This document shows, piece after piece, positions 1-8,469 of a stretch of 20,275 bases of DNA (the stretch's first letter is position 1; each line of letters starts with the position of its first letter). The notes below the pieces were generated by a model that saw nothing but the letters and a program-made list of their open reading frames with translations, ran no database searches and was not told where the DNA came from. Position numbers and translations under genes: made by a program. The DNA comes from Bacteroidota bacterium (lineage in GTDB: Bacteria > Bacteroidota > Bacteroidia > Chitinophagales > Chitinophagaceae), in NCBI GenBank assembly GCA_023423835.1, contig JAFAEW010000117.1, positions 1 through 20,275 on the forward strand, read 5' to 3'.

Positions 1-2158
1 TGGAAGCGGCACCGACCTGTTGATCCTTGGAACCTTTATTGATGGCGCCAGTTCGGTTAACGGCGTAAGTTTTTCAACGAACGCCACCTGGAAATTGGGA
101 CCGGATGCAACCTACATCAAAACCCGAAATTCCAGTGCGGCAAGCTACAGAGATGCCTATGAGGGAGGAATGTCGCAGATTCCCGCATCGGCCAACTGGA
201 TCATTCGATATACGGGTGAAAGCGATCTCAGTTTTACAACCATCAATACCTACTATCCTAATCTGACTTTCGAAAATTATTCTTCAGAAACGCATTACGA
301 GATCAAACAACAATTTTCGGGTAGCAGCAGCTCTGTAGTTATAAAAGGCAATCTGGATATTGGCGGTTCGGGAAGTAATTCATTGACCGTGTATAATGAG
401 AATACAAACAGTAATCCCATGCTGGTTTCGGGAAGTTGTGTGATCAGATCAAACAATATTTTTTCAAATAAAAAATCGCTGATCTCGGGAACCGGCCTTG
501 AAGTAAAAGGGAACTTAACGGTCGATGGGACTTTAGCGGTGCTATCACCGCCTTCGATCCTGAAATTATCCGGATCGGAAACACAATTTCTCAGGGGAAC
601 CGGAACGATCACCATCGAAAATTTTTCTGCCGCTAATACTTCAGCAGGAATTGTTCTGGAAAAAGATCTGGAAATTCCGGGAAACCTCAACCTGCTTTCG
701 TCCAGCTTATCCATCGGCAACAGCCATCTTTCCCTTGCCGGAAAGATCAATTACAGCGCCGGCAAATTATCAGGAGGAAACAACGCCGTCTTAAGCGTAA
801 AAGGTTCGGGAACTTCAGTGGGAAATCTGATTTTTGAATCGAACGGTCAGTTGCTTGACAGTCTGATAATTGATCGAAACAGTACGAATGCGGCAGCGGC
901 TGTAAGTCTCGCTTCAGATTTATCGTGCAACAATCTTTTATTAAAAAACGGCATCCTTACCACCGGCGAAAATCTGTTCACCTTCAACAATACCGGTATT
1001 TTACTTGCTCCTGCTCCGCAGGCTGAGGACTATAAAAGGAGCTATATCTGCCTGTGTGATTCATCCGGAGAAGTACCCGTCTTTGTTAAACCGTTTGCTG
1101 GACAAAGTGGCTTTAGAGTCAACAACTGCGGATTAAATACCTTTTTTCCCGTGGGTGTCGATTTCAATTCACCAAACAGAATGTGGATCAATAATACAGG
1201 CAATCCGGATCATCTTACAGTTGCGCTTGAGAAAGGAGACATTGGGGAAACAGGACTTCCGAGGGTAAACAGAATCTGGTATGTTTCACAGTCTGACACC
1301 TCAAAAAAGGTTTCCGCTGATATGAAACTCTATTTCACAAAAAGGGATTGGACAAAGGGGTTTCCTTCATTTCAGGATGAAATTGAACCGGGCTTTCTTT
1401 GGAGCGATGTCAGACTTGTTCAGAAAGATTACGACGATCCGAATTATATTGAAGCAGCGGTAGAATCGGACATCTGCAATTATATTAATCTGGTTTATGA
1501 TGAGAAGGAGGTATTCGGCAAATTATCGATCGGCATAAGCCCTGATGCTTCGGGTGCAAAAAACGGAATTAACAGCTTCAACCGTTTTAGTGTATTGAAC
1601 CTGAATGATATCATTTTGCCGTTGCGGTTTGGAAAATTAATATTGTCGACCTCCGCAAATGGCGTTCAGCTTCAATTTTCGGCTTTTGACCAGCAGGAAG
1701 TTGAAAACTTTGAAGTGCAGCGATCACCGGGTATTTCTCCCTTTATCGCCGTCGGGCAGATTAGAAATAACGGCGAAGCAACCGGAAATTATTCATTTAT
1801 CGATCCCGATCCTTTAGAAGGGAAAAACTATTACCGCATCCGGGCAGTTGAAAAAGACGGAAAGGTTCATTTTAGTGAGATTGCAGAAATTTCTTCCTCC
1901 CATCGCCCACTGTTTTCATTAATCCCAAATCCTGTTACCGGACGGAACCTCACGGTAAGACTGAATGGAATTCCGGGAGGTAGCTGTTCATTTTCCATTT
2001 TCGATCTTACCGGAAGAATCGTCTTCAATGAAACAATCTGGCTTTCCGGCGGAACCGGAGAACAGCAATTCTATGTGCCGCAACTACATCCGGGAATATT
2101 TTTCGCTTCCATAAGGGGAAACAACTTCTTCCAGGTAATAAAATTTATTGCGAACTGA
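1..2158 (+). CDS. T9SS type A sorting domain-containing exported protein (5'-truncated)
   Basis: The reading frame is open from the left edge (first full codon at base 2) to the TGA at 2156-2158. A TTG at 20 is only an internal leucine codon, so the true start lies outside the window; 718 residues are visible. Most of the protein is rich in Ser, Asn, Gly and Thr with short alternating hydrophobic strands, as in repetitive beta-strand (beta-helix or adhesin-like) exoproteins. A following segment (about base 1610-1880) resembles the Ig/fibronectin-like region that often precedes sorting domains, ending in a YYRIRAVEKDGK stretch. The last ~83 residues start with SLIPNPVTG and contain IFDLTGRIV, the usual form of a type IX secretion C-terminal sorting domain, which is cleaved during export and often replaced by a lipopolysaccharide anchor. 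No catalytic domain is recognised, so the function is unknown. The next gene converges with a 33-bp gap and no evident terminator. Confidence 0.85.
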   Translation, partial: GSGTDLLILGTFIDGASSVNGVSFSTNATWKLGPDATYIKTRNSSAASYRDAYEGGMSQIPASANWIIRYTGESDLSFTTINTYYPNLTFENYSSETHYEIKQQFSGSSSSVVIKGNLDIGGSGSNSLTVYNENTNSNPMLVSGSCVIRSNNIFSNKKSLISGTGLEVKGNLTVDGTLAVLSPPSILKLSGSETQFLRGTGTITIENFSAANTSAGIVLEKDLEIPGNLNLLSSSLSIGNSHLSLAGKINYSAGKLSGGNNAVLSVKGSGTSVGNLIFESNGQLLDSLIIDRNSTNAAAAVSLASDLSCNNLLLKNGILTTGENLFTFNNTGILLAPAPQAEDYKRSYICLCDSSGEVPVFVKPFAGQSGFRVNNCGLNTFFPVGVDFNSPNRMWINNTGNPDHLTVALEKGDIGETGLPRVNRIWYVSQSDTSKKVSADMKLYFTKRDWTKGFPSFQDEIEPGFLWSDVRLVQKDYDDPNYIEAAVESDICNYINLVYDEKEVFGKLSIGISPDASGAKNGINSFNRFSVLNLNDIILPLRFGKLILSTSANGVQLQFSAFDQQEVENFEVQRSPGISPFIAVGQIRNNGEATGNYSFIDPDPLEGKNYYRIRAVEKDGKVHFSEIAEISSSHRPLFSLIPNPVTGRNLTVRLNGIPGGSCSFSIFDLTGRIVFNETIWLSGGTGEQQFYVPQLHPGIFFASIRGNNFFQVIKFIAN

Positions 2159-2191
2159 CACACAAACTCGTTGCCCTTAGCCAGACATTTG

Positions 2192-3610
2192 TCAAAACTG
2201 GAAGTAGATAAATTGGCCGCCGTTGAAGACGCCCACCATAAGCAGTATTGTCAAAAGAACTACGTATCCTGTGTAGCGAATGACCACGTTTTCGTTGTTG
2301 ATGACTTTAACTCTAGGGTAATATTCTTCAAAAAATTCAACCCCTACCAGAAAGGCGATTGCAAAAATATAATATCCGAAATTGACGGGCGGCTCCCCTT
2401 TAAAAATATGTCCGGGTTTTAGGGTAATCATGTCTCCCAGCATTGTAAACGCCTGGGAAACATCCGGTGCTCTGAAAAAAACAGCGATACCCACAAACAT
2501 TAATAGGGTGAAAAAGACGCGCACAATGTTCTTCAACGGTCCCAGCAGAATATGGATTTTCTTTAAGACGGGATCGAGAATCTGTTCGCCCACCAAAAGA
2601 AATCCGTTCAGCACGCCCCAGATGACGAAGGTCCATGCCGCGCCATGCCAGAGACCGCTGACGGCGAATACAATGAAAATGTTCCGGGCGAGTTTCAATT
2701 TTCCTTTCCGGCTTCCGCCCAACGGGAAATAGAGATAATCTCTGAACCAGGTGGTAAGAGAAATGTGCCAGCGTTGCCATACTTCGCGGATACTTTTTGA
2801 AAAGAATGGGCGTCTAAAATTCGTCATCAGGTTGAAACCCATTACCCTTGCTGCCCCGATGGCAATATCAGAATAACCTGAAAAATCGCAATATATCTGA
2901 AACATGAAGAAGAAAGTGGCTACGATCATTGTAATACCGCTGTGAAACTGGTAATTGCCATAGACCGCGTCGATATAAATGGAAAGCCGGTCTGCAACCA
3001 CGAGTTTCTTTATCAATCCCCACAGCATCAGCTTCAAACCCGACACGGCCCGGTCATAGTTGAAATGCTTTTTCTCATGAAACTGATGCAGAAGGTTTTG
3101 CGGCCTTTCGATCGGGCCTGCCACGAGCTGCGGATAAAACATTACATAAAGCGCATAAATTCCAAAATGGCGCTCCGGCTTCTGATGTCCGCGGTACACC
3201 TCAATTGTGTAGCTCATTGCCTGAAAAGTGTGAAAAGAAAGGCCCACGGGCAGCAATATCTTTAAGAACGGGATATGATTGTAATAATCAAAAACCCCAA
3301 GAAAATCGGTAAGGCTCTTATTGAAAAAATTGTAATACTTAAAAAATGCGAGAACACTGATATTCGCAATGAGAGAAAGGGTAAGCCATTTTTTGCGATT
3401 TTTTCCCTCGGCCTTCCCAATGTAAATGCCGGCAAAATAATCAACCACAATTGTAAAGCCGAGAATAAGAATATAGATCGGCAGAAAATACATGTAAAAG
3501 TAGCAACTCGCTGCGAGCAACAATCCCCACCGGTACTTATGCGGCAGGACGAAATACAGTATTGTAACGACAACAAAAAATGCGGCGAAAATGAGCGAAT
3601 TGAAAACCAT
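2192..3610 (-). CDS. MBOAT family membrane-bound O-acyltransferase (AlgI-like)
   Basis: A 472-residue polytopic membrane protein of the MBOAT family, the group containing AlgI (alginate O-acetylation), DltB and PatA. The enzymes move acyl groups across or at the cytoplasmic membrane to exported glycans. Family marks visible are the early MVFNSLIFAAFF segment, the PVGLSFHTFQAMSY block (121-134), the QLVAGPIERP block (161-170), VWQRWHISLTTWFRDYL with His282, and SGLWHGAAWTFVIWG with the invariant catalytic His322. About ten hydrophobic segments run from residue 2 to near the C-terminus, and the length is normal for the AlgI group. The start is the ATG at 3608-3610. No AlgJ/AlgX or GDSL-type partner that would deliver the acyl group to a glycan is adjacent, so the substrate cannot be read from context. 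Surface polysaccharide acetylation is the likeliest role, by inference from the family. Confidence 0.93.
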   Translation of the reverse strand: MVFNSLIFAAFFVVVTILYFVLPHKYRWGLLLAASCYFYMYFLPIYILILGFTIVVDYFAGIYIGKAEGKNRKKWLTLSLIANISVLAFFKYYNFFNKSLTDFLGVFDYYNHIPFLKILLPVGLSFHTFQAMSYTIEVYRGHQKPERHFGIYALYVMFYPQLVAGPIERPQNLLHQFHEKKHFNYDRAVSGLKLMLWGLIKKLVVADRLSIYIDAVYGNYQFHSGITMIVATFFFMFQIYCDFSGYSDIAIGAARVMGFNLMTNFRRPFFSKSIREVWQRWHISLTTWFRDYLYFPLGGSRKGKLKLARNIFIVFAVSGLWHGAAWTFVIWGVLNGFLLVGEQILDPVLKKIHILLGPLKNIVRVFFTLLMFVGIAVFFRAPDVSQAFTMLGDMITLKPGHIFKGEPPVNFGYYIFAIAFLVGVEFFEEYYPRVKVINNENVVIRYTGYVVLLTILLMVGVFNGGQFIYFQF

Positions 3611-3758
3611 GGCAGCAGTTAGATAGGTGGTTCTTTAATTTTTTAACGGCAAGGGAATTCACTCCCTGAAAGAGTAAATATAACACCTCTTTAAATAATA
3701 AAAAATTTTACTACGTACTGGTATTCGCTCAAAGAACTTTTCCTACAATTACTAGCGG

Positions 3759-4178
3759 TTATTCGCTTTCAGCAAACTTTTTGAAATTGTTTAAGATTGC
3801 GAGCCAGCCGTTGCGCTGCATTTCGAGGCTGTTGGTCGATTCGGGTTCGAAGCGTTCTGATATTTTAGTTTGGCCATCATGGGGAATAAAATCAACCCTC
3901 ACCTTTCGGCCATCTGCTATGGTATAGGAAATCGATTTATACAATTGCACATCGTCATAAACGCCTTGAAAATCAAACTGAAAACTGCCGTCTTTCGCCG
4001 CCATACGGCTAAGAAAGAAACCGCCGGGACGCAGGTCATTTTCCGCGTACGGCGTATGCCAATCATCAGAGGCGTTATTCCACTGTTTTATTTTGACGGG
4101 ATCAGTCCAGCAATCCCATACTTTTTCTACCGGAGCATTTACAATGGTTTCGATCGTTATAGTGTTGTTGTTCTCCAT
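3759..4178 (-). CDS. SRPBCC family protein (AHSA1-like)
   Basis: A 139-residue protein covering one START/Bet v1-like (SRPBCC) fold of the AHSA1 type. Visible hallmarks are an N-terminal beta strand followed by NAPVEKVWDCWTDPVKIKQW (14-33), then DWHTP, a GGFFLSRMAAKDGSFQFDF strand pair (52-70), GVYDDV, and a C-terminal amphipathic helix with NGWLAILNNFKKF. These folds enclose a hydrophobic cavity; members of this small bacterial subgroup mostly have no known ligand, and many sit beside regulators or stress genes. It is on the same strand as the DUF58 gene upstream (66-bp gap) and the MBOAT gene downstream (148-bp gap), and it may be read in the same direction, but the spacing does not demand one operon. 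Start is the ATG at 4176-4178. The substrate is unknown. Confidence 0.9.
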   Translation of the reverse strand: MENNNTITIETIVNAPVEKVWDCWTDPVKIKQWNNASDDWHTPYAENDLRPGGFFLSRMAAKDGSFQFDFQGVYDDVQLYKSISYTIADGRKVRVDFIPHDGQTKISERFEPESTNSLEMQRNGWLAILNNFKKFAESE

Positions 4179-4244
4179 GAGTAAAAGTTTTATCAGCTAA
4201 ATTATTTAAAAAAAACGCAAAATGCTGCTTACAGAAGAGAAACC

Positions 4245-5597
4245 CTATAACAAATGTCGCGCTTTGATTTCAAGGTATTTATTGAGGGTTTCCACGCTCA
4301 GATTTTTTGGATCCGTATAAATGGTAAGGATCCCATTTTGATTTAATTCCTTTGCAATCAGTCGTTTTTCATATGCGATATTTTCAGCAATGGCGCGGGT
4401 ATAAACTTCCTTCAGATTGCGACCCGGCTGCTCAATCAACTCAGACAGTCCGGTATTTTCGAAGAACACGGTTACGAGCAAATGATTTTCGGCTATCTTT
4501 TTGAGGAATGGCAATTGGCGGTTCATTCCGCTCAAAGATTCGAAATTGGTAAACAATACGATCAGGCTTCGCTGGCTGATTTTTCGTTTAATAAAAATGT
4601 ACAATTGCTCAAAGTCACTTTCGAGATATCTCGTTTTTTGACTGTACAGCGCCTGCATAATCTTTTGCATCTGACCTTGTCTTTTATCCGCCGGCAAAAA
4701 ACTTCCGATCTTCTCCGAAAAGGTGATCAGGCCTGCTTTGTCATCTTTTAATATCGCGATATTCGAAAGCACCAGGGTGGTATTTATGGCATAATCGAGC
4801 AGGCTCAGTCCATCAAAAGGCATCTTCATGTTCCGGCTTTTGTCGATGACACAGTAGATCTGCTGGCTCTTTTCATCCACATAATTGTTAACCATCAACT
4901 GATTCTTTCTCGCAGTAGCTTTCCAGTTTATGGTGCGATAATCATCGCCGGCTACGTACTCCTTAATCTGATCGAATTCAAGGCTGTGTCCCAGCTTTCT
5001 GACCTTCTTAAGGCCGGATTCGCTCAACCGGTTACTCATAGCCATCAACCTGTATTTTCGCATCTGCAGATAGGATGGATATACCGGAACAGAAACGGCA
5101 CTTCCCTCCCTGAATCTTCTTGCAAGAAAACGGTAGGATGTTGAGGCATAGATTTGAATAAAACCAAACTCATAGACTCCCCGTTTTACCGGCCGAAGTT
5201 GGTAACGCAGGATCTTTTTATCCCGCTTTCCCATCTCAACCGCGAAACTCACGTCCCGTTTCTGAAACTGAAATGGAATCTCATCGATAACCGTGAGGTA
5301 AACGGGGAAAGAATAAAAACTTTCGATATATACCGAAACCTCATTTTCGTCTCCGTTACTCAACCGGTCAGCCATATTTCTCCCGGCGATGATTCCGGTT
5401 TTCTTACTGAATAATACGAGATAATCGTAGGTTAAAAGGATGGCAAAAATCAGAATCGCCAAAAATGGAAGCTCCCCTAAAAAAGGGAGAAAAAAACGAA
5501 ACACAAACAAGAGGACACAGGAAATGCAACCCGCATAAAACCGGTTATTCAGGTAAAGATCTCCTATATATCTTCTTAAAAACAGTTTCATCCTCAT
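4245..5597 (-). CDS. DUF58 domain-containing protein
   Basis: A DUF58 protein, the usual partner of MoxR AAA+ ATPases. Two N-terminal hydrophobic segments (about 20-65) anchor it, followed by a beta-rich region and the DUF58 signature GDDYRTINWKATAR (217-230). A von Willebrand A-like C-terminal part then follows, with VIDKSRNMKM (about 250-259). In a full metal-binding VWA site this would read DxSxS; here it is DKSRN, so metal binding may be lost. The frame opens at a TTG (5601-5603), but the ATG at 5595-5597, seven bases after the MoxR stop, is preferred, giving 450 residues. It is the last gene of the run and is presumably translationally coupled to moxR. Known biology of MoxR/VWA pairs suggests the ATPase remodels or assembles a target through the DUF58 protein. 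The target here is unknown. Confidence 0.93.
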   Translation of the reverse strand: MRMKLFLRRYIGDLYLNNRFYAGCISCVLLFVFRFFLPFLGELPFLAILIFAILLTYDYLVLFSKKTGIIAGRNMADRLSNGDENEVSVYIESFYSFPVYLTVIDEIPFQFQKRDVSFAVEMGKRDKKILRYQLRPVKRGVYEFGFIQIYASTSYRFLARRFREGSAVSVPVYPSYLQMRKYRLMAMSNRLSESGLKKVRKLGHSLEFDQIKEYVAGDDYRTINWKATARKNQLMVNNYVDEKSQQIYCVIDKSRNMKMPFDGLSLLDYAINTTLVLSNIAILKDDKAGLITFSEKIGSFLPADKRQGQMQKIMQALYSQKTRYLESDFEQLYIFIKRKISQRSLIVLFTNFESLSGMNRQLPFLKKIAENHLLVTVFFENTGLSELIEQPGRNLKEVYTRAIAENIAYEKRLIAKELNQNGILTIYTDPKNLSVETLNKYLEIKARHLL

Positions 5598-5604
5598 GGC
5601 CAAT

Positions 5605-6567
5605 CTATCGTGGCACTTCGGTTTTTTTGATCAATTCTGAAATGACTTCTTTCGGGTTTCCGCCTTCCATTTCTCTTTCCGGTGTTAGGATTATACGGTG
5701 ACAAAGAACCGGATAAATTACACGCTGCACATCGTCGGGCGTAACATAATCTCTCCCGTTGATGACCGCAAACGCTTTTACCGCCTTCAAAACCGCAACC
5801 GAAGCCCTCGGGCTTGCGCCAAGGAAAAGCGAGCGGTTGTTTCTGGTTTCATAAACGAGGGAAGCAATGAAGCGTAACACCTTTTCTTCAATATAAATTT
5901 TATTTACAACCTCTCGGAAGGCAAGAATTTCTTCTTTGGAAACAACAGGCTGCGCTTCGACGCTGATGTTGTTTAATATGCCCTGATCGGCAAGTTGCAG
6001 GATTTTGACTTCCTCTTCATACGACGGATATCCAACTTCAATCTTAAACAAAAACCGGTCGAGCTGCGCTTCGGGAAGCCGATAGGTTCCTTCATGTTCA
6101 ACAGGATTTTGGGTGGCGATTACCATAAACGGAAGCGGAACCGGATGCGTGATTCCATCGATCGTCACCTGTCTTTCTTCCATCACTTCAAACAACGCTG
6201 CCTGCGTTTTGGCCGGCGCCCTGTTGATCTCATCGATCAATACAATATTGCTGAACACAGGGCCTTTTTTGAAATTAAAGGAAGCGGTTTGCGGATTAAA
6301 AATGCTGGTTCCCGTTACATCGCTCGGCATAAGATCAGGCGTAAACTGCAGCCGTTTGAAGTCGGCGGAAATGCAATTTGCCATGAGTTTACTCACCAAT
6401 GTCTTCGCAACGCCGGGAACACCTTCAATTAATACATGACCATCGCAGAGAAGAGCAGTAATCAATAGCTCCACCAATTGATCCTGACCGACGATTACCT
6501 TTGCAATCCCGCTTTTTAATTTTTCAACAGATTCCAATATCTGACCAACTTCATTCTTTATTTCCAT
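5605..6567 (-). CDS. MoxR family AAA+ ATPase
   Basis: A 320-residue AAA+ ATPase of the MoxR family with all ATPase motifs intact: Walker A GVPGVAKT (49-56), Walker B IVLIDEINRAP (108-118), sensor 1 ATQNP (151-155), the arginine-finger helix LPEAQLDRF (164-172) and sensor 2 GASPRAS (250-256). MoxR proteins form hexamers and act as chaperone-like assembly factors, usually with a VWA or DUF58 partner encoded next door. Here the DUF58 gene follows after one base from the frame's earliest start (7 bp from its preferred ATG), and the upstream DUF4350 gene overlaps the moxR start by 17 bp. The ATG at 6565-6567 is the only sensible start and gives full family length. No paralogous BatA/BatB VWA proteins are nearby, so this is not the classical aerotolerance (bat) cluster. 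Confidence 0.96.
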   Translation of the reverse strand: MEIKNEVGQILESVEKLKSGIAKVIVGQDQLVELLITALLCDGHVLIEGVPGVAKTLVSKLMANCISADFKRLQFTPDLMPSDVTGTSIFNPQTASFNFKKGPVFSNIVLIDEINRAPAKTQAALFEVMEERQVTIDGITHPVPLPFMVIATQNPVEHEGTYRLPEAQLDRFLFKIEVGYPSYEEEVKILQLADQGILNNISVEAQPVVSKEEILAFREVVNKIYIEEKVLRFIASLVYETRNNRSLFLGASPRASVAVLKAVKAFAVINGRDYVTPDDVQRVIYPVLCHRIILTPEREMEGGNPKEVISELIKKTEVPR

Positions 6568-7759
6568 GAATGGGCGATTTTGTTAGTTCGTAAAATTTAT
6601 CCAATAAATGATTTAGATTTAAAAGCAGATCGTCGGTAACAACGGGTTGTGCTTTTGAACGGCTGATCGAGGCCAATATATCTTCTATTACTCCTGAAGG
6701 AACACCGGATCTTTTTTCCAGTAAAACCGGAAATTCCCGGCTTCCGAAGTTTAACAGTTTATAGCGTCTTCTTACAAATTCAAACCAATAATTTGATTTC
6801 TTTTGCGCAATCGCCTTGTTATCGTGTTGACTGAAATAGACGGCCGCAACCGTTTCTACAAAATCAAGGGATGCATTTTTTGGCGATTCAATTACAGGAA
6901 TGATTCTTTGTTTTCTTTTAACCTCAAACAATACATAAATTAATAATCCGATGGCGGCGATGTACAACGCCCATCGCAAATACGGATCAGAAAGGAAAAA
7001 ACGCAGGGGAGTCGAAGGACCTTCGCGTCCTGATTTATAATATTCATCCCAATAAATTGTGTTTACCGTCTCAGGCAGGTAAGACAAGGCTTTTGAAACA
7101 TAATCGCTGTTGTTATTTTTCAAAAGAAAATAATTGCTAAAGGCAATCGGAGCAGCATGCCATAAAAAATATCCCTGTCCGAACCTGATCTTCAAAAAAT
7201 TCGGGTCACCTTTTTCATTCGTTCCGAGCACCGTTACCGGAGAGGGCTTTCTGATGGAATCAAAAATAAAATCGATGGTTCCTTTCAAAAAAGTATAGCC
7301 CGAACCGGATTTTAATGCCGGATTTGTAAAATTTATGGAAGTGGAATCGGTGGTGGGAAAAGTCTTCGACGAACCAATATCCAATCCCAGTGAATCCAAT
7401 AGTGCATTACCATCTGAAGAGGCGATGAAGGCAATGTTTCCCCGGCGTACAAAAGCGAATAATGCGTTCCGGTCGGTCTCACCCGGGTCAAATTCGTTTT
7501 CAATTAGAACGTAAGCCGCACTGGCAGGATGCTGATTTTCCAGATTGTTGTAAACCGGAACGCGAACATTTTTAATCTCACTGTTTGGAAAGAGGTCCTT
7601 TAGTTGATGAAACAGCAGGTATGTTCCAAAAGGATTCTTATCATCATTTTGAAGTGTTACATTCCATTCAAATTGCTTCGGTTTATAGTACTGCGATACC
7701 ATGTACAGCAGCAGCATCAGAATGAAGAGGATAAAAAATATTTTGTTGCCTTTCCCCAA
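6551..7759 (-). CDS. DUF4350 domain-containing membrane protein
   Basis: A 402-residue protein with one N-terminal membrane helix (7-21), a large exported or lumenal domain (about 30-240) and a second helix (264-281) ahead of a ~120-residue cytoplasmic tail. The NPFGTYLLFHQLKDLFP segment and the WDEYYKSGREGPSTP stretch before the second helix match DUF4350 proteins, which have a glutamine amidotransferase-like fold without proven enzyme activity. The start is a TTG (7757-7759). No in-frame ATG exists upstream before the preceding gene's stop, and the next Met (residue 15) would cut away the first half of the first membrane helix, so TTG is preferred. It begins two bases after the DUF4129 gene and overlaps moxR by 17 bp, which points to coupled translation. 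It is probably a membrane component served by the MoxR/DUF58 pair (inference). Confidence 0.88.
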   Translation of the reverse strand: MGKGNKIFFILFILMLLLYMVSQYYKPKQFEWNVTLQNDDKNPFGTYLLFHQLKDLFPNSEIKNVRVPVYNNLENQHPASAAYVLIENEFDPGETDRNALFAFVRRGNIAFIASSDGNALLDSLGLDIGSSKTFPTTDSTSINFTNPALKSGSGYTFLKGTIDFIFDSIRKPSPVTVLGTNEKGDPNFLKIRFGQGYFLWHAAPIAFSNYFLLKNNNSDYVSKALSYLPETVNTIYWDEYYKSGREGPSTPLRFFLSDPYLRWALYIAAIGLLIYVLFEVKRKQRIIPVIESPKNASLDFVETVAAVYFSQHDNKAIAQKKSNYWFEFVRRRYKLLNFGSREFPVLLEKRSGVPSGVIEDILASISRSKAQPVVTDDLLLNLNHLLDKFYELTKSPIHGNKE

Positions 7760-7761
7760 TT

Positions 7762-8466
7762 TCAGATTGAATTTTTGAATGTTTGAAACTGCGCGTTTAT
7801 TTCCTCAAAATCCTTTTCATCAATGTCTTTATTGCCATACCAGACGGCCTCAAATACGGCGGTTATTTTTTTAAATGCCTCCACCAAAGACGTATCTTTC
7901 AGTTCGTTGATATAAGTCCGGTTCGTTTTATTGATCTGCCACTCGATCAGCTTTTTGTCTGACAAAATTTTCAGAAGCTGCAGATACCATAATCTTACTG
8001 CAATGCGATAATTCATTGCTGCAACAGCTTCCGCCAACGACTGGTCGAAATCAATTTCATGAATATTTTCCTGTTCCACCGTATAGTTAATCTTCCCCGG
8101 ATCGCGGGAAAATAAAGAGGCCCGGTTCATCTGCACTACCTTATAAAAAAACAAGGCTACGGCCAGCAACAGCAGTATCCAAAATATCGTTTTGAGCGTA
8201 ATCCGGCCTGCCTCGGTTTTCATAATTTCATCGTACTTTTCCCAGATCCAGGCCCAAAACCGGTCCCAAAGCGAAGGCGGTTCCATAGCCTGCGTTTCGT
8301 ACTGAAAGTTTTTGTTTTTTTTCAGATTGACGATTTCTTCTGCAATAAAATGCCGTTCTGCAACAACAGATGAATCTGCTGCGGAGCGCAATTGCGCACA
8401 AAGGGTGATGGAAAAAAAGATCAACCCTAACAACAGCAAACTTTTTATTGACGGAACCCATTTCAT
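7762..8466 (-). CDS. DUF4129 domain-containing membrane protein
   Basis: A 234-residue protein. Residues 1-24 form a signal peptide ending near CAQ. A periplasmic stretch of about 65 residues follows, with the Trp-rich segment LWDRFWAWIWEKY (66-78), then one membrane helix (93-111). The cytoplasmic C-terminal part carries the DUF4129 features: AVAAMNYRIAVRLWYLQLLK (147-166), then KKLIEW, TNRTYINEL, and FEAVWYGNK near 205-213. DUF4129 is found at the C-terminus of TgpA-type transglutaminases and beside MoxR/DUF58 genes, but its function is not established. No transglutaminase domain is present here. The gene sits 3 bp after the membrane-protein gene and 2 bp before the DUF4350 gene, inside the six-gene run. 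Start is the ATG at 8464-8466. Confidence 0.87.
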   Translation of the reverse strand: MKWVPSIKSLLLLGLIFFSITLCAQLRSAADSSVVAERHFIAEEIVNLKKNKNFQYETQAMEPPSLWDRFWAWIWEKYDEIMKTEAGRITLKTIFWILLLLAVALFFYKVVQMNRASLFSRDPGKINYTVEQENIHEIDFDQSLAEAVAAMNYRIAVRLWYLQLLKILSDKKLIEWQINKTNRTYINELKDTSLVEAFKKITAVFEAVWYGNKDIDEKDFEEINAQFQTFKNSI

Positions 8467-8469
8467 TAA

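Noticed and set aside
295..750. Minus-strand open frame of 151 codons opposite the T9SS protein gene
   Set aside because: It lies entirely within a well-supported coding gene on the other strand, has no recognisable domain, and mirrors codon bias of the real frame.
2400..2780. Alternative frame of 126 codons inside the MBOAT gene
   Set aside because: Internal to an intact MBOAT protein with conserved motifs in its own frame; no family match and atypical composition.
3611..3758. AAAGAG/CTCTTT and AGGGA/TCCCT inverted repeats between the SRPBCC and MBOAT genes
   Set aside because: Stems of five or six bases with long loops and no T-run on the relevant strand, so neither makes a convincing terminator.
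5995..6432. Plus-strand open frame of 145 codons antisense to moxR
   Set aside because: Complement of a conserved AAA+ ATPase gene, rich in Arg and His as expected of a shadow frame.
4245..6567. MoxR-DUF58 pair as a bat (aerotolerance) operon
   Set aside because: No BatA or BatB VWA proteins or BatC/D/E genes follow; the neighbours are SpoIIM, DUF4129 and DUF4350.
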